64,000 nt of DNA from Sphingobium sp. Z007 (GTDB taxonomy: Bacteria; Pseudomonadota; Alphaproteobacteria; Sphingomonadales; Sphingomonadaceae), in contig NZ_FBXK01000003.1 of the NCBI RefSeq assembly GCF_900013425.1, forward strand, positions 62,001 to 126,000, read 5' to 3'. The notes below the pieces were generated by a model. The model had not been told where the DNA came from. It did no database searches and worked only from the letters and a program-made list of their open reading frames with translations. Shown here one piece after another: positions 44,808 through 53,849 of this stretch. The position numbers and the translations under genes were made by a program. How positions within the stretch are numbered: the stretch's first letter is position 1; every line of letters starts with the position of its first letter.

Positions 44808-45119
44808 TTACCTGCGCGGCATCTGGCTGGCGCATAGTTGGCGTGCTGCGACGGCACGCCGGTCCTGATACGCGGGCCGAGGCGCATTGGCAGTCGGATC
44901 AGGCGCGCGGTACACTAGCTGCGGGGGGGGGGGGGGGAGGCAGCCGGATAGCCGCCGTAACCGCCACCATCGTAGCTGTGCCCGCCATCCCAGCTGACGC
45001 CGCCATGTCGCCGCTCCAGCTGACACCGGCACCATGCGACGGCTTTGCGCAAAGCTCGGCGACGCCACCGTCACTGCGCTGGCTGATATCGACAACGCCA
45101 GCAGAACTCTTTTGCTCAT
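44808..45119 (-). pseudogene. Frameshifted relative of the exported Gly/Pro-rich protein
   Basis: A clean signal peptide (MSKRVLLALSISASAVTVAS to FAQS) starts at 45119. The homologous mature part then appears in other frames: HGAGVSWSG in the second frame, GGVSWDGGHSYDGGGYGGYP in the third, and finally QLVYRAPDPTANAPRPAYQD back in the first frame after a run of 14 C/G. At least two frameshifts, compared with the intact gene at 20413, inactivate it unless the G run slips. Confidence 0.75.
44924..44937. repeat. Run of 14 G residues
   Basis: An uninterrupted G14 homopolymer (C14 in the coding direction) inside the frameshifted gene at 44808-45119. Such runs are slippage-prone and may reflect phase variation, decay or a sequencing error. 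Confidence 0.8.
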
Positions 45120-45234
45120 GGATTGCCCATTCGGATTGCAGATTTGAAAGGTCCGCTCCTTTACGCATCGGTCTGACCAAGCCGGCTAAGCCTATGGCGG
45201 AGAGTCTGCCAACACACTCCGCCATAACTACTGC

Positions 45235-45585
45235 TTAATGATGTCGGTAATCACGACGATCATGATGATCCCGGCGGTATCCACGATAGTTGTCGTAGTA
45301 CCCCCTCTCACGATAGTCATCGTGCCGATCGTAGTAGTAGCCGTCATCATAATAGGCGCGCTGGGGCGCATAGTAGATGCGCTGGGGAGGATAGCCATAG
45401 CCGCCGTAGCCGCCACCATACCCGCCACCGTAGTAACCGCCTGCGCCACCGATGCTAATGTTCAGCCCACCGTGACCGCCGCGCTGATGGCCTTCGCCAT
45501 GATGCCGATCGCGCGCCAGCGCAGGAGACGCGGTCAGTGTCGCAGCGGCAGCGACCGCTAGCGTAAGAAGGATTTTTCGGTTCAT
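45235..45585 (-). CDS. Exported Gly/Tyr/His/Arg-rich small protein (copy 2)
   Basis: A 116-residue protein with a signal peptide (MNRKILLTLAVAAAATLTAS to ALA) and a mature part DRHHGEGHQRGGHGGLNISI, then GGYYGGGYGGGYGGYGYPP, many Tyr and Asp, and the tail YRRDHHDRRDYRHH. It parallels the protein at 20061 from end to end, with a longer Gly/Tyr repeat in the middle. The ribosome site is GAGAGAAGAG. The downstream gene on the same strand is the frameshifted 44808 gene, mirroring the order in the first cassette. Confidence 0.77.
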   Translation of the reverse strand: MNRKILLTLAVAAAATLTASPALARDRHHGEGHQRGGHGGLNISIGGAGGYYGGGYGGGYGGYGYPPQRIYYAPQRAYYDDGYYYDRHDDYRERGYYDNYRGYRRDHHDRRDYRHH

Positions 45586-45803
45586 CTCTTCTCTCCGTCA
45601 CCGTCTTCAGTGACGGCTATGCTGGCCGTGTGCCTCTTACTGATTGAACTACCGCTGAACCGTCGCGGGCGTTGCGTAAATTCACGCAACTTCCACGGCC
45701 TACGCGAGACGAGTTGAAGCAGAAGAGGCCGCGTGCTTCAACAATTGGGTGCGGGCCGGCGCTGATGGTGCTAGATTGCGTAGCGATAATCGGGATAGAA
45801 GCC

Positions 45804-46274
45804 ATGACGATGCGGGCTGTTGGCTTGGGAGCGCTGGGCGTCTCGTCGCTCGCGCTGCTGGGCGGTTGCACGACCATGCAGGGTTCTCAGCGCTAAGCCC
45901 ATTCTCGGGTGCCCTGCACAACGCCCGGCGCGGTTGTCGCGACGCCGGTCGCCGCTCAGCCCGAAGTCGGCAGGACGCAAATGCCTGGTGAAACGACCTC
46001 TCCTGAGACCTCAACGGGGAGCGGGCGCCCGACTGCTAGCGCTGCTCCGCCGCCTGTCGATGCGGCACCTGAATCAGGAGCGACGTGCGTGGTGGCGGCT
46101 TCGGACGCAGGGTCTCGGTATGGCCGATCCTTTTACCCTGGCTACGGTGGCTACTACGGACGACCCTTTTATGGCTCGTTCGGGATCGGTTTTGGATTCG
46201 GCTCTCGCTTTGGCGGCGGGCACGGCTTTTCGGGTGGCCATGCCGGATTGGGTCATGGCTCCCACCACCGGTAA
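45804..46274 (+). pseudogene. Gly/His-rich lipoprotein interrupted by in-frame TAA
   Basis: The ATG at 45804 opens a lipoprotein signal (VGLGALGVSSLALLGGCTTM, lipobox LGGC). TAA at 45894-45896 stops it, and the same frame continues AHSRVPCTTPGAVVATPVAA, then ATCVVAASDAGSRYGRSFYP and a Gly/Phe/His tail (GGGHGFSGGHAGLGHGSHH). The intact relative at 59750 reads through at this place. Export would be lost for the C-terminal part. The change may be a point mutation or sequencing error. Confidence 0.75.
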
Positions 46275-46352
46275 GAGCCTTAGCGTCCGCCATCATATCC
46301 TGGCCGATGATGCGCGGCGTCGCACATTGCAGTCGGCGATTCATGGCAGCGG

Positions 46353-47321
46353 CTAGATCCATCCCGCGCGCTTGAATCGAACATAGAGCGCGCTGCACAC
46401 CGTGGCGACCACCGCGAGCACGACGAAATATCCGTATTCGGTTTTCAGCTCGGGCATGTTCTCGAAGTTCATGCCGTATATGCCTGCGATGGCAGTCGGG
46501 ACGGCCAGAATGGCTGCCCATGCTGCAAGCTGCCGGGTGCTCGCGCCGGTGCGCTGCTGTTCGAGCAGGTTGCTGACCTCGAATACCGATGTAAGCACTT
46601 CGCGAAGGCCGCCGACCGTGGTTTCGACCCGGTGGATATGGTCGAGCACATCCCGGAAATACGGGATCACATCCCTGTCGATGCAGGGCATGTCATCATG
46701 GGTGAGCTTGTTCGCCACCTCACCCATGGGGCCGAGGACCCGCTGGAATCGCATCAACTCACGCCTCAGGTTGAAGATGCGGCTGATTTCGGCGCGGGCC
46801 AGGAAAGCGTCCAGGGCCCGTTGCTCCATAGCGACCACGTCCTCCTCGATAGCTTCCCCGATCGGCAGATAGCCATCGACGATGAAGTCTATGATGGCGT
46901 GCAAAACATAGTCGACACCATGCGCGAGCAGTGACGGTGCCGCCTCAAGCTGGCCGCGCAGCGTGCTGTGCGAGCGTGCCGATCCATGACGCACGGTGAT
47001 AACATGACTGGGACCCACGAATATCGCGGTTTCGCCATAGGCGATAACCTGATCCTCAAGCCGGGCGGTCAGCGCGACCACGAACAACTGATCGCCGTAG
47101 ACATCAACCTTTGGATGCTGGTGGGCTTTCAGGGCATCCTCAACCGCAAGCGGGTGAAGGCCGTAGTGCTCCTGGAGCTTCCGAAGCTCCTCCTCGGACG
47201 GCTCCAGTAGGCCAATCCAGACGAACTCGGCCTTGTCGTCCGAACAGAATGTCGGCTCGTCGATCGAAACAGACCGGACCCGCTGGCCATGGCGATACAG
47301 GGAAGCGGCAACAACGCTCAT
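46353..47321 (-). CDS. corA: CorA-family Mg2+/Co2+ transporter
   Basis: A 322-residue protein. The large N-terminal cytoplasmic alpha/beta domain is followed by a long helix and two C-terminal membrane helices, with the selectivity signature YGMNFENMPEL between them. The ATG at 47321 is preceded by a perfect GGAGG. CorA forms pentameric channels for Mg2+ and, less selectively, Co2+ or Ni2+. Length is standard. It lies between the exported-protein cassette and a decayed membrane gene, on its own transcription unit. Confidence 0.93.
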   Translation of the reverse strand: MSVVAASLYRHGQRVRSVSIDEPTFCSDDKAEFVWIGLLEPSEEELRKLQEHYGLHPLAVEDALKAHQHPKVDVYGDQLFVVALTARLEDQVIAYGETAIFVGPSHVITVRHGSARSHSTLRGQLEAAPSLLAHGVDYVLHAIIDFIVDGYLPIGEAIEEDVVAMEQRALDAFLARAEISRIFNLRRELMRFQRVLGPMGEVANKLTHDDMPCIDRDVIPYFRDVLDHIHRVETTVGGLREVLTSVFEVSNLLEQQRTGASTRQLAAWAAILAVPTAIAGIYGMNFENMPELKTEYGYFVVLAVVATVCSALYVRFKRAGWI

Positions 47322-47454
47322 CAAGACCCTCCAAACATTGATAGACGAGCGCTTCTAGCAGGACCCGATCCTTGCGTCGCTTCGAACGCATATCCCCACT
47401 TCTGCAGCCTCAGGGATGCCTTGGGCTTCGTCACCATCATTCTTTCTCAGCTAC

Positions 47455-48187
47455 CGCTACGCCAGCACATTCACGGCACTGGCAGCGGCAAGGCCCACCG
47501 TCAGGAGTGAAGCGCCAGCTTCGACCATCATGAGCAGTTTGCTTCGTGCACTTAGCGGCATCGTATCGGTGGGGGAGAAGGCGGTCGCGTTCGTAAATGA
47601 AACATAGAATTAGTCGATTAATCCAGGGGTCCATTGCTCGGTCCCGACGATTTTGCTGGCGATCATCGGAGGAAAGAGGAAGTCCGCGGCACGCGCGGTA
47701 TCAAGACCGCGCATGGCGGGGTACACCGTGTCGAGATTCCAGAACCATTGGGCGAAGACAACGATGTTTGTGACCAGATGTTCAACGCGTCCAGCAGCAA
47801 AGACTGCCCGGTAGCTCCTTTTGGACCATCGAAAACAAGCAGGGCGTGCCTAACCGCCGCGAGCGCCTGAAAATTCGTGACGGTGACCAAAGCTGTGAGC
47901 AACAAGGCGAAGCGTCGAACGAAGCGACGGTGACGGACGATCAGGTCCGGTGATGATGAGTCGTGGCCTGTCGAATGCGTCCCTACGTCCATGCCGTTGC
48001 GATGGAAAGCGGCACGAGCAGCGCGATTTCGAAAGCCGGCACCAGCCAACGTGGGCCAAGGGTGAGATTGTTCATAAGGACAAGGTTCAGCGCGGCCGTT
48101 AGCACAATCGCGCCCCGCGCCAGCCAAAAGGCGGAGGCATGCTTTTGAAGAATGGTGACACTCGGCCCCCATGACCCTCTCTTTCAT
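47455..48187 (-). pseudogene. Decayed membrane protein with ion-channel-like C-terminus
   Basis: Pieces of one membrane protein lie in order over several frames on the minus strand: RRFVRRFALLLTALVTVTNF, LLLDALNIW, then EQWTPGLIN, MPLSARSKLLMMVEAG and LLTVGLAAASAVNVLA. I know related full-length proteins in which the phrase FTNATAFSPTDTMPLS precedes the last helix. Here this part is scrambled by frameshifts. Boundaries are approximate. The IS21 element begins about 130 bp away. Confidence 0.6.
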
Positions 48188-48364
48188 GATTGTCGGATCG
48201 AAACCATCGCCTGCAATTCCGTGCTAGGCTGCGATCAGCTTTGTCATTACAGACAATCGGGCAGGAATGAGCCATGTTTAAGTGACGACCAGCGACCCGC
48301 TGTCATCGGTCGTGCAATTCTCCGCAAAAGTGGGCTTTGAAAATTCCCTAGTTGGTGGCCCCTT

Positions 48365-48404
48365 CATCTCATTCTGCCGGGGCTAGCCCCGGCAGAATGA
48401 GATG
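48365..48404. repeat. Perfect 40-bp palindrome near the IS21 left end
   Basis: Two 19-bp arms (starting CATCTCATTCTGCCGGGGC) meet around a central TA with no mismatch. It lies between the left terminal repeat and istA, in the noncoding leader. It can form a long hairpin or cruciform and could block read-through from outside or regulate istA. Confidence 0.9.
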
Positions 48405-48450
48405 AGCCGACATTGTCCTCATCTCCTTTGCAGACGCGGAGACGGGGCCG

Positions 48451-49713
48451 ATGATCCGACTTGGAGAATTGATGATGATCCTCGAACTACATCGGCAGGG
48501 CGTATCGATATCCGCCATTGCCCGACGCACTGGTCGCGATCCCAAGACCATCCGAAAATATATCGAACGGGGCATCGAGGCCCCGGTTTACGGCCCTCGC
48601 ATGCTGGGTCGACCGAACAAACTGGCACCCTATCTGGAATTTTTGCGTGAGCGAGTGACGGCCTTTCCCGATCTGACGGCGGCGCGCCTGACGCGGGAAA
48701 TCCGTGAGCTGGGATATATGGGCGCCTATACCGCGGTAAAGCGGTTCCTGGCAGCGATCCGGCCGGAAAACGGCCCCAAGCCCTTCGAGGTTCGGTTCGA
48801 GACGCCGCCTGGCGTGCAGGCGCAGGTGGACTTTGCCCGGTTCGTCGTCGAATTTACCGATGAGCCCGGCGTCAGCCGGATCGTCTGGCTATTTAGCCTG
48901 GTGCTGGGACATTCGCGCTTCCTGTTTGCGCGCTACGTCATGCACCAGGATCTCCAAACTCTGTTGCGCTGTCATATGCAGGCCTTTGAAGCGCTCGGCG
49001 GCGTCCCGATCGAGATCCTCTACGATCGCATGAAAACCGCCGTGACCGGGGAAGATGATCAGGGCCATATCATCTACAATCGATCATTGCTGGCCCTGGC
49101 GGGGCATTACCGCTTCGTGCCACGCGCCTGCCGTCCCTATCGGGCCAAGACCAAGGGAAAGGTCGAGCGGCCGTTCAGCTATATCCGCAAGGACTTCTTC
49201 CTGGGCCGGAGCTTCCGCAATCTGGACGATCTCAATGTCCAGCTGATCGACTGGCTCGATACCGTCGCCAATGTCCGTGTCCACGGGACGACGCAGCGGA
49301 TTATTGCTGAAGCCTTCGCCGCCGAGCAGCCTGAGTTGCAGCTGCTCCCGGCGGGTCGCTTTGACGCCGTTCTGAAGCTGGAGCGCCGCGTCAGCCACGA
49401 TGGGATGGTCTCTGTCGGCGGCAATTACTACAGCGTTCCCGATCGCACCCGGCGCGTCGTCGAAATCCAGCAGTTGCCCGACAAGATCCGGATCGTAGAC
49501 CTGGGCCAGGTCATTGCCGAGCACCCGGTTCTTGAGGGGCGTCGGCAGTACAGGATCGATCCTGCGCATCGGACAGGCGGCAGCGGCGCCAAGCGCCGTA
49601 TCCATGGCAAAGAGGTAATCGCCATCGGTCGTATAGGCGAGCATGTCGCTGTGCGCTCCCTGGCCATCTATCAGGCGATCGGCAGCCAACTGGCGCGGGG
49701 AGAACGGCCATGA
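48451..49713 (+). CDS. istA: IS21-family transposase IstA
   Basis: A 420-residue transposase. An N-terminal helix-turn-helix (HRQGVSISAIARRTGRDPKT) precedes a DDE integrase core: first Asp in QAQVDFARFVVEF, second in LYDRMKTAV, Glu in KGKVERPFSYIRKD. A C-terminal Mu-like domain follows (VSVGGNYYSVPDRTRR). Intact and full length. Its stop overlaps the istB start (ATGA). Confidence 0.95.
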   Translation: MIRLGELMMILELHRQGVSISAIARRTGRDPKTIRKYIERGIEAPVYGPRMLGRPNKLAPYLEFLRERVTAFPDLTAARLTREIRELGYMGAYTAVKRFLAAIRPENGPKPFEVRFETPPGVQAQVDFARFVVEFTDEPGVSRIVWLFSLVLGHSRFLFARYVMHQDLQTLLRCHMQAFEALGGVPIEILYDRMKTAVTGEDDQGHIIYNRSLLALAGHYRFVPRACRPYRAKTKGKVERPFSYIRKDFFLGRSFRNLDDLNVQLIDWLDTVANVRVHGTTQRIIAEAFAAEQPELQLLPAGRFDAVLKLERRVSHDGMVSVGGNYYSVPDRTRRVVEIQQLPDKIRIVDLGQVIAEHPVLEGRRQYRIDPAHRTGGSGAKRRIHGKEVIAIGRIGEHVAVRSLAIYQAIGSQLARGERP

Positions 49714-50570
49714 ACCATGGGGGTGCCGCATCCCGCGTCGATAATATCCGCCGCAGCCTGGTCCATCTCAAAATGCCACGCGCCCTGGAGATGCTCGACG
49801 CCACCCTGCGCGGCATAGAGCAGGGCAAAATCGATGGCATCGAGGCCATCGACATATTGCTGCACGAAGAACTGTCGCTCCGGGAGAACCGCAGGATCAA
49901 GGCGGCCCTGCGCATGGCAAGGCTGCCGATCATCAAGACTCTGGACGGATATGACTTCTCCTTCCAGCCATCGCTCGACCGGAACCGCATCCTGGCGCTC
50001 GCTGGCCTGGACTTCATCAACCGGGCCGAGGTGGTGCATCTGTTGGGTCCTCCCGGTACCGGGAAAAGCCATATCGCCACGGCCCTTGCTGTCGAGGCCG
50101 TGAAGGCGGGCAAGAGCGTCTACTTCATCCCGCTCGCCGATCTGATCGCTTCACTGACCAAGGCGGAACGGGAGGGCACGCTGCGCGAGAGGATCCGCTT
50201 CCTATGCCGATCCTCCCTGCTCGTCGTAGATGAGATCGGGTATCTTCCCGTCACGCCCGGGGGCGGCAATCTCTTCTTCCAGCTCGTCAACGCCCGATAT
50301 GAAAAGGGTGCCATGATCCTGACCTCCAACCGCGGCTTCGCCGAATGGGGTGATGTCTTTGGCGATCCGGTGGTGGCCACCGCGCTGCTCGACCGCCTTC
50401 TTCACCACGCTGTGGTCATCCAGATCGAGGGCTCCAGCTATCGCATGCGACAGCACGCCGACCTCCTGCCCGAGCATGCGCGCATGGCACCGTCCATCAA
50501 CCCACCGCCCTTGCCGAAACGGCGCGGCCGCCCGCCAGCAAAGGAAAAGCCCGATCTCCATCACGGCTGA
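49710..50570 (+). CDS. istB: IS21-family helper ATPase IstB
   Basis: A 286-residue AAA+ ATPase of the DnaC/IstB type that helps IstA choose targets. Walker A is LLGPPGTGKSHIATAL, Walker B is SLLVVDEIGYLPV, and the sensor region is MILTSNRGFAEW. Full length, with a basic Pro-rich tail (PPLPKRRGRPPAKEK). It is coupled to istA. Confidence 0.95.
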   Translation: MNHGGAASRVDNIRRSLVHLKMPRALEMLDATLRGIEQGKIDGIEAIDILLHEELSLRENRRIKAALRMARLPIIKTLDGYDFSFQPSLDRNRILALAGLDFINRAEVVHLLGPPGTGKSHIATALAVEAVKAGKSVYFIPLADLIASLTKAEREGTLRERIRFLCRSSLLVVDEIGYLPVTPGGGNLFFQLVNARYEKGAMILTSNRGFAEWGDVFGDPVVATALLDRLLHHAVVIQIEGSSYRMRQHADLLPEHARMAPSINPPPLPKRRGRPPAKEKPDLHHG

Positions 50571-50627
50571 TCACCGAAACAAACCCTCCCGCCAAACTAG
50601 GGAATTTTAGATGCCCACTTTTGCGGA

Positions 50628-50937
50628 ATCTTCGGCGCCCGTTGACACCCGCCTCATTCAGCCAAGAGGCACTCGCGGGCTCCGCGCGTTCGCCGGCCTC
50701 TGCGCTGGTGGGAGCTGGCGCTGCCGGCCGGCGTGTGGATTGTCGCTGCAAAGGTGTTGCTGGTGGGTGCCCGCACGCTGGGGCGTTCCGGGCTTGGGCT
50801 TCGCTATGCAGTGTTCTCGCTGATCCGCCTGTCCGGTCGGCTATCTCACATTGGCTTTCGGGTGTGGAGCCACCAAGGAGGTAAGTGGAGGTGATCTGCC
50901 TCGTGTTAGAAATCAGAGCGTGAACCAGGATATACGA
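50628..50937. other. Stretch with a start-less hydrophobic frame
   Basis: No complete gene. On the plus strand a frame ending with TGA at 50894 reads RWWELALPAGVWIVAAKVLL, then GLRYAVFSLIRLSGRLSHIG, like a piece of a membrane protein, but it has no start codon and no recognised family. It could be the tail of a gene cut by the IS21 insertion. Confidence 0.35.
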
Positions 50938-51107
50938 TGAATGATCCGAAACCGTCGGCTCTCTCCAGTCCGCCGGATGCTTTAAAAAGCCAGCGCATCC
51001 GAAATTGCTGAAGGTTTTAGGTCCTGGTCTCATTACCGGTGCATCCGACGACGACCCGAGCGGCATAGCCACCTATTCTCAAGCTGGCGCACAGTTCAGC
51101 TACAGCG
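50938..51107 (+). pseudogene. N-terminal fragment of an Nramp-type transporter
   Basis: The ATG at 50938 begins MNDPKPSALSSPPDALKSQR. A one-base deletion near 51000 shifts the frame, after which KLLKVLGPGLITGASDDDPS and GIATYSQAGAQFSYS match the start of the transporter encoded at 23992. The match stops abruptly near 51107, where IS66-type sequence begins. More than three quarters of the gene is gone. Confidence 0.87.
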
Positions 51108-51433
51108 TGGCATGTCATGTTTTTCAGCTGGCCTTTGATGTGTAAGCGATGTCCTCAGCCCACCGCGATCCAAGGCATGGGTTCGCCGACCGCGTTTGCG
51201 GGGGTGGCCGTTGATGAGGCGTGCGAGCGTGTTGGTCAGCCAGGCGGATGGACCAAGTTCATTGAGCTTGCAGCATTCGATGAGTGTGGCGACGAAAACC
51301 CAGTCGTCCCCGCCTTCGTCTGAGCCAGCGAGCAGGGCATTCTTGCGATTAAGCGCGAGCGGGCGGATCGAGCGCTCGACGGTGTTGTAGTCGAGGTCGA
51401 TGCGCCCATCGTCGAGGAACATGGTGAGGCCAA
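51108..51433 (-). mobile_element. IS66-family transposase remnant
   Basis: The minus strand encodes the C-terminal end of an IS66 TnpC-type transposase: FLDDGRIDLDYNTVERSIRP, LALNRKNALLAGSDEGGDDW, LIECCKLNELGP, then a frameshift within the final INGHP segment, after which PANAVGEPMPWIAVG continues in another frame. Only about 110 residues remain. It abuts the Nramp fragment and probably caused its truncation. Confidence 0.85.
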
Positions 51434-51967
51434 GCTTTTAGACAGGGGGCGCTGGCTGTCATTCAGTCGGACATGGATTGGGAAGTGCCAGGGAGGTTGT
51501 CCTAGTTATATGCGGCGGTGTAGTCGTGGCTGCGTTCCGGGCTTGAGCTGTTGACTAGCGGCCGACAAAGGCCGGTCGGTGAAGACAGCGGTCCAGATAC
51601 CGTTGTCATCGCGGCGCTGATCAGCTCGCCAGGGCGCGACGCGGCGATTCGTCTTGGACGGAGCACCGCTGGCGACGATCCCCGGCCGGCATGCTCCGCA
51701 ACGACGCTGGCTGGCCGGCGGCACCGCCTCCGCGCAATGGTTTGATGAATCATCGATTTTCGGCGGCCATGAGAGGGATGGGGGGCACTTCTCGTTGGTT
51801 ACGCTGTACTCTATGTCAACGCTCCCGCATTGTGGCGTTAGGGCCAGATTTCGAGTATCGAACGTCAGTGTTAGGGTTGCCTCCGCCCAGGCGGCTTGTG
51901 CCACCGTCTCATGGACGCCGGTTAATTTTGACAAGCCGCGCCGGAACGCATGGCGAAGGGAGAGACT
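51434..51967. other. Gene-free stretch before the tel/ter operon
   Basis: About 530 bp between the IS66 remnant and telA. No frame has convincing homology. It presumably carries the operon promoter; the only clear signal is the GGGAGAG ribosome site just before telA. Confidence 0.35.
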
Positions 51968-53140
51968 ATGAAGCCCACGACCATCGGGTCCATTCCGACC
52001 GCAGACAGCTTCAAACCCACGGCACCCGTTGGGGTAGTTCCACTGGCGACCGGCGCTATCGTGCTTCGTCCCGAACAATTGCTAGACGCGCAGAAGAGGA
52101 TTGCGCAGATCGACTTCGCCACAATGCCGTCAGGCGACATGATCAGACTCGGGCTCGATGCGGAGCAGGCGCTCCAGCGCACGCTCGACGGCTTCCTCGC
52201 CCGGCTCGATAAAAACTCCGCGGCGGCTGTGTTCGCGCTCTTCGGGCGGCTCGAAAAGGGAGTGGAAGACGCCGACCTTCCGGAGATTCTGGACAAAGTA
52301 CAGAACGGCGAAAAACCCGGATTGATCGGCAGCTTGCTCGGCCGGCTTCGCGGCAAGCGGCCCGATCAACTCGCCGAAGAACTGTTGACAGCGATCGGCG
52401 ACCTTATCGCTGGACGGACAAAGACACTGGCTGACGAGATGACGAAGCTGGAAAGCGCGCTATCCATGGAAATGCAGAAGCTGTTTGTCGAGTTGCAGGC
52501 GCTCGAAGCACTCAAGCGAAGCTATGGCACGCATTTCGACGACTTCACCGTGGCAGCGGGCGTTGCCCGGGCGTTGCTTGAAAAGGCCCAAGCCTATGTC
52601 GCAGGTGAGAAGGCCGCGCTCGATCCCGCTGATCCCGTCGCCCAAGGTCGCGTTCTGGAATTAACGGACAAGCTGCGGCTTCTTGAAAGCCGCGCGCTAG
52701 CGCTTGAGGGAAGCTATACGCGGCTACCTGCTGATCAGCTGGTTATTCAGCAGATCGAGCAGGCGGGCGTGGCGACGTTGCAGGAGACGGCCACAACAGT
52801 CGCGTCGCGTTTTGCATCGATCAAGATGACGCTGCTGTCGATCCACGGCGCCTTCGCGGTCAAAAGTGTGCAACAGATTGCCGGGCGCCAAGCCAAACTC
52901 GACCGGCAACTCACCGAACTTCGCGGTCGGGCCCTCAAGGACGTGGCCGTGGCGGCTGCGCTGGCCCCCGGTGAAAACCGCGTCGCGCAGGCGCAGCAGA
53001 TTGAGTCAATCATCGTCACTACGAAGGAGATCCACGGGTTGGTCGAGGCTGCGAGAAAGACCACCGATGAGAAATTCGAGATCGCTCGTCAAAAATTTGC
53101 CGACGCCCGGCGGGAACTTGCTACCCTCTCGCAGAAATAG
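51968..53140 (+). CDS. telA: TelA-family toxic anion resistance protein
   Basis: A 390-residue, almost all-helical cytoplasmic protein of the TelA/KlaA family, associated with tellurite and other toxic-anion resistance. Characteristic are FGRLEKGVEDADLPEILDKV, GLIGSLLGRLRGKRPDQLAE, LALEGSYTRLPADQLVIQQI and VARALLEKAQAYVAGEKAAL. The ATG at 51968 follows GGGAGAG, and is preferred to the in-frame ATG 18 bases upstream. It heads a four-gene operon with terD and a VWA protein. Confidence 0.87.
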   Translation: MKPTTIGSIPTADSFKPTAPVGVVPLATGAIVLRPEQLLDAQKRIAQIDFATMPSGDMIRLGLDAEQALQRTLDGFLARLDKNSAAAVFALFGRLEKGVEDADLPEILDKVQNGEKPGLIGSLLGRLRGKRPDQLAEELLTAIGDLIAGRTKTLADEMTKLESALSMEMQKLFVELQALEALKRSYGTHFDDFTVAAGVARALLEKAQAYVAGEKAALDPADPVAQGRVLELTDKLRLLESRALALEGSYTRLPADQLVIQQIEQAGVATLQETATTVASRFASIKMTLLSIHGAFAVKSVQQIAGRQAKLDRQLTELRGRALKDVAVAAALAPGENRVAQAQQIESIIVTTKEIHGLVEAARKTTDEKFEIARQKFADARRELATLSQK

Positions 53141-53187
53141 AGACCGTCATCTCCCACGCTGATTGTTGTACGAGGATCCGCACGACC

Positions 53188-53841
53188 ATGTTGACACTTT
53201 CCCTCGACAAGCCCGGCACCGCGACCCCGAAGCTTCAGCTTTCGCTAAACAAGGGCGCCCGGTTCACCGCAAAGGTCGAGTGGCGGTGCGATGCCGATCA
53301 TGCCGATGACGTCGACGTGCACGCGCTCGAGGCGCGCAACGATGGAGACGGGGCCAAGGTGACCGAACTCGCCAGCGTACTCTCCACCTACAATACAAAG
53401 CGGATGAACCCGCGCGGTGGCGCGCTGGCCGCAAATCCGGACGGGTCTTTTCAAACACCCGGTGGCGGGCTCTCTCACAGCGGCGACATGCGGGTACAAA
53501 ACAACAGCGAATCGATTATCGTTGACGGTTCGAAACTGCCGGACGGGGTAAACGAGATTCCGATCCTGGTAACGGTCCACGACGCGGAACATGGCGGCGG
53601 CCACGACACCGGCGAGGCTGAAGAAGATGAACCCGCCTTTGGCGACATCGACGTTTGCACCATTACGCTGTCGGACGATACCGGGCGGGAACTTGGTGCC
53701 TATCAGCTATCGTCCGAATTCAAGGATTTTAACGTCGTCCAGCTCGGCAGCATCCTGCTCGGTCCCGACGGATGGGAATATGCGGCTGTGGGCCGCGGTT
53801 TTAACGGGACCTTCAACGATGTCCTCGCGCACTTCTCTTGA
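53188..53841 (+). CDS. TerD-domain stress protein
   Basis: A 217-residue protein with one TerD domain. Seen are LSLDKPGTATPKLQLSLNKG at the N-terminus, an acidic Ca2+-binding type segment (DADHADDVDVHALEARNDG), SGDMRVQNNSESIIVDGSKL and the C-terminal LGAYQLSSEFKDFNVVQLGS. An acidic insert (HDTGEAEEDEPAFGDID) breaks the usual domain. TerD proteins bind calcium and belong to tellurite/phage/colicin stress operons. It lies between telA and the helical protein. Confidence 0.87.
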   Translation: MLTLSLDKPGTATPKLQLSLNKGARFTAKVEWRCDADHADDVDVHALEARNDGDGAKVTELASVLSTYNTKRMNPRGGALAANPDGSFQTPGGGLSHSGDMRVQNNSESIIVDGSKLPDGVNEIPILVTVHDAEHGGGHDTGEAEEDEPAFGDIDVCTITLSDDTGRELGAYQLSSEFKDFNVVQLGSILLGPDGWEYAAVGRGFNGTFNDVLAHFS

Positions 53842-53849
53842 TCCGACAG

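Larger units (their letters stand above)
48321..50627 (+). mobile_element. IS21-family insertion sequence
   Basis: About 2.3 kb with two genes, istA and istB, in the usual order and overlap. The ends are imperfect inverted repeats: TCCGCAAAAGTGGGC at the left (48321-48335) and its complement ending at 50627 on the right, followed inwards by AAAATTCCCTAGTT on both sides. No clear target duplication flanks these ends (left flank CAATTC, right flank ATCTTC), so the element may have been joined by recombination or its exact ends differ by a few bases. Confidence 0.88.
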
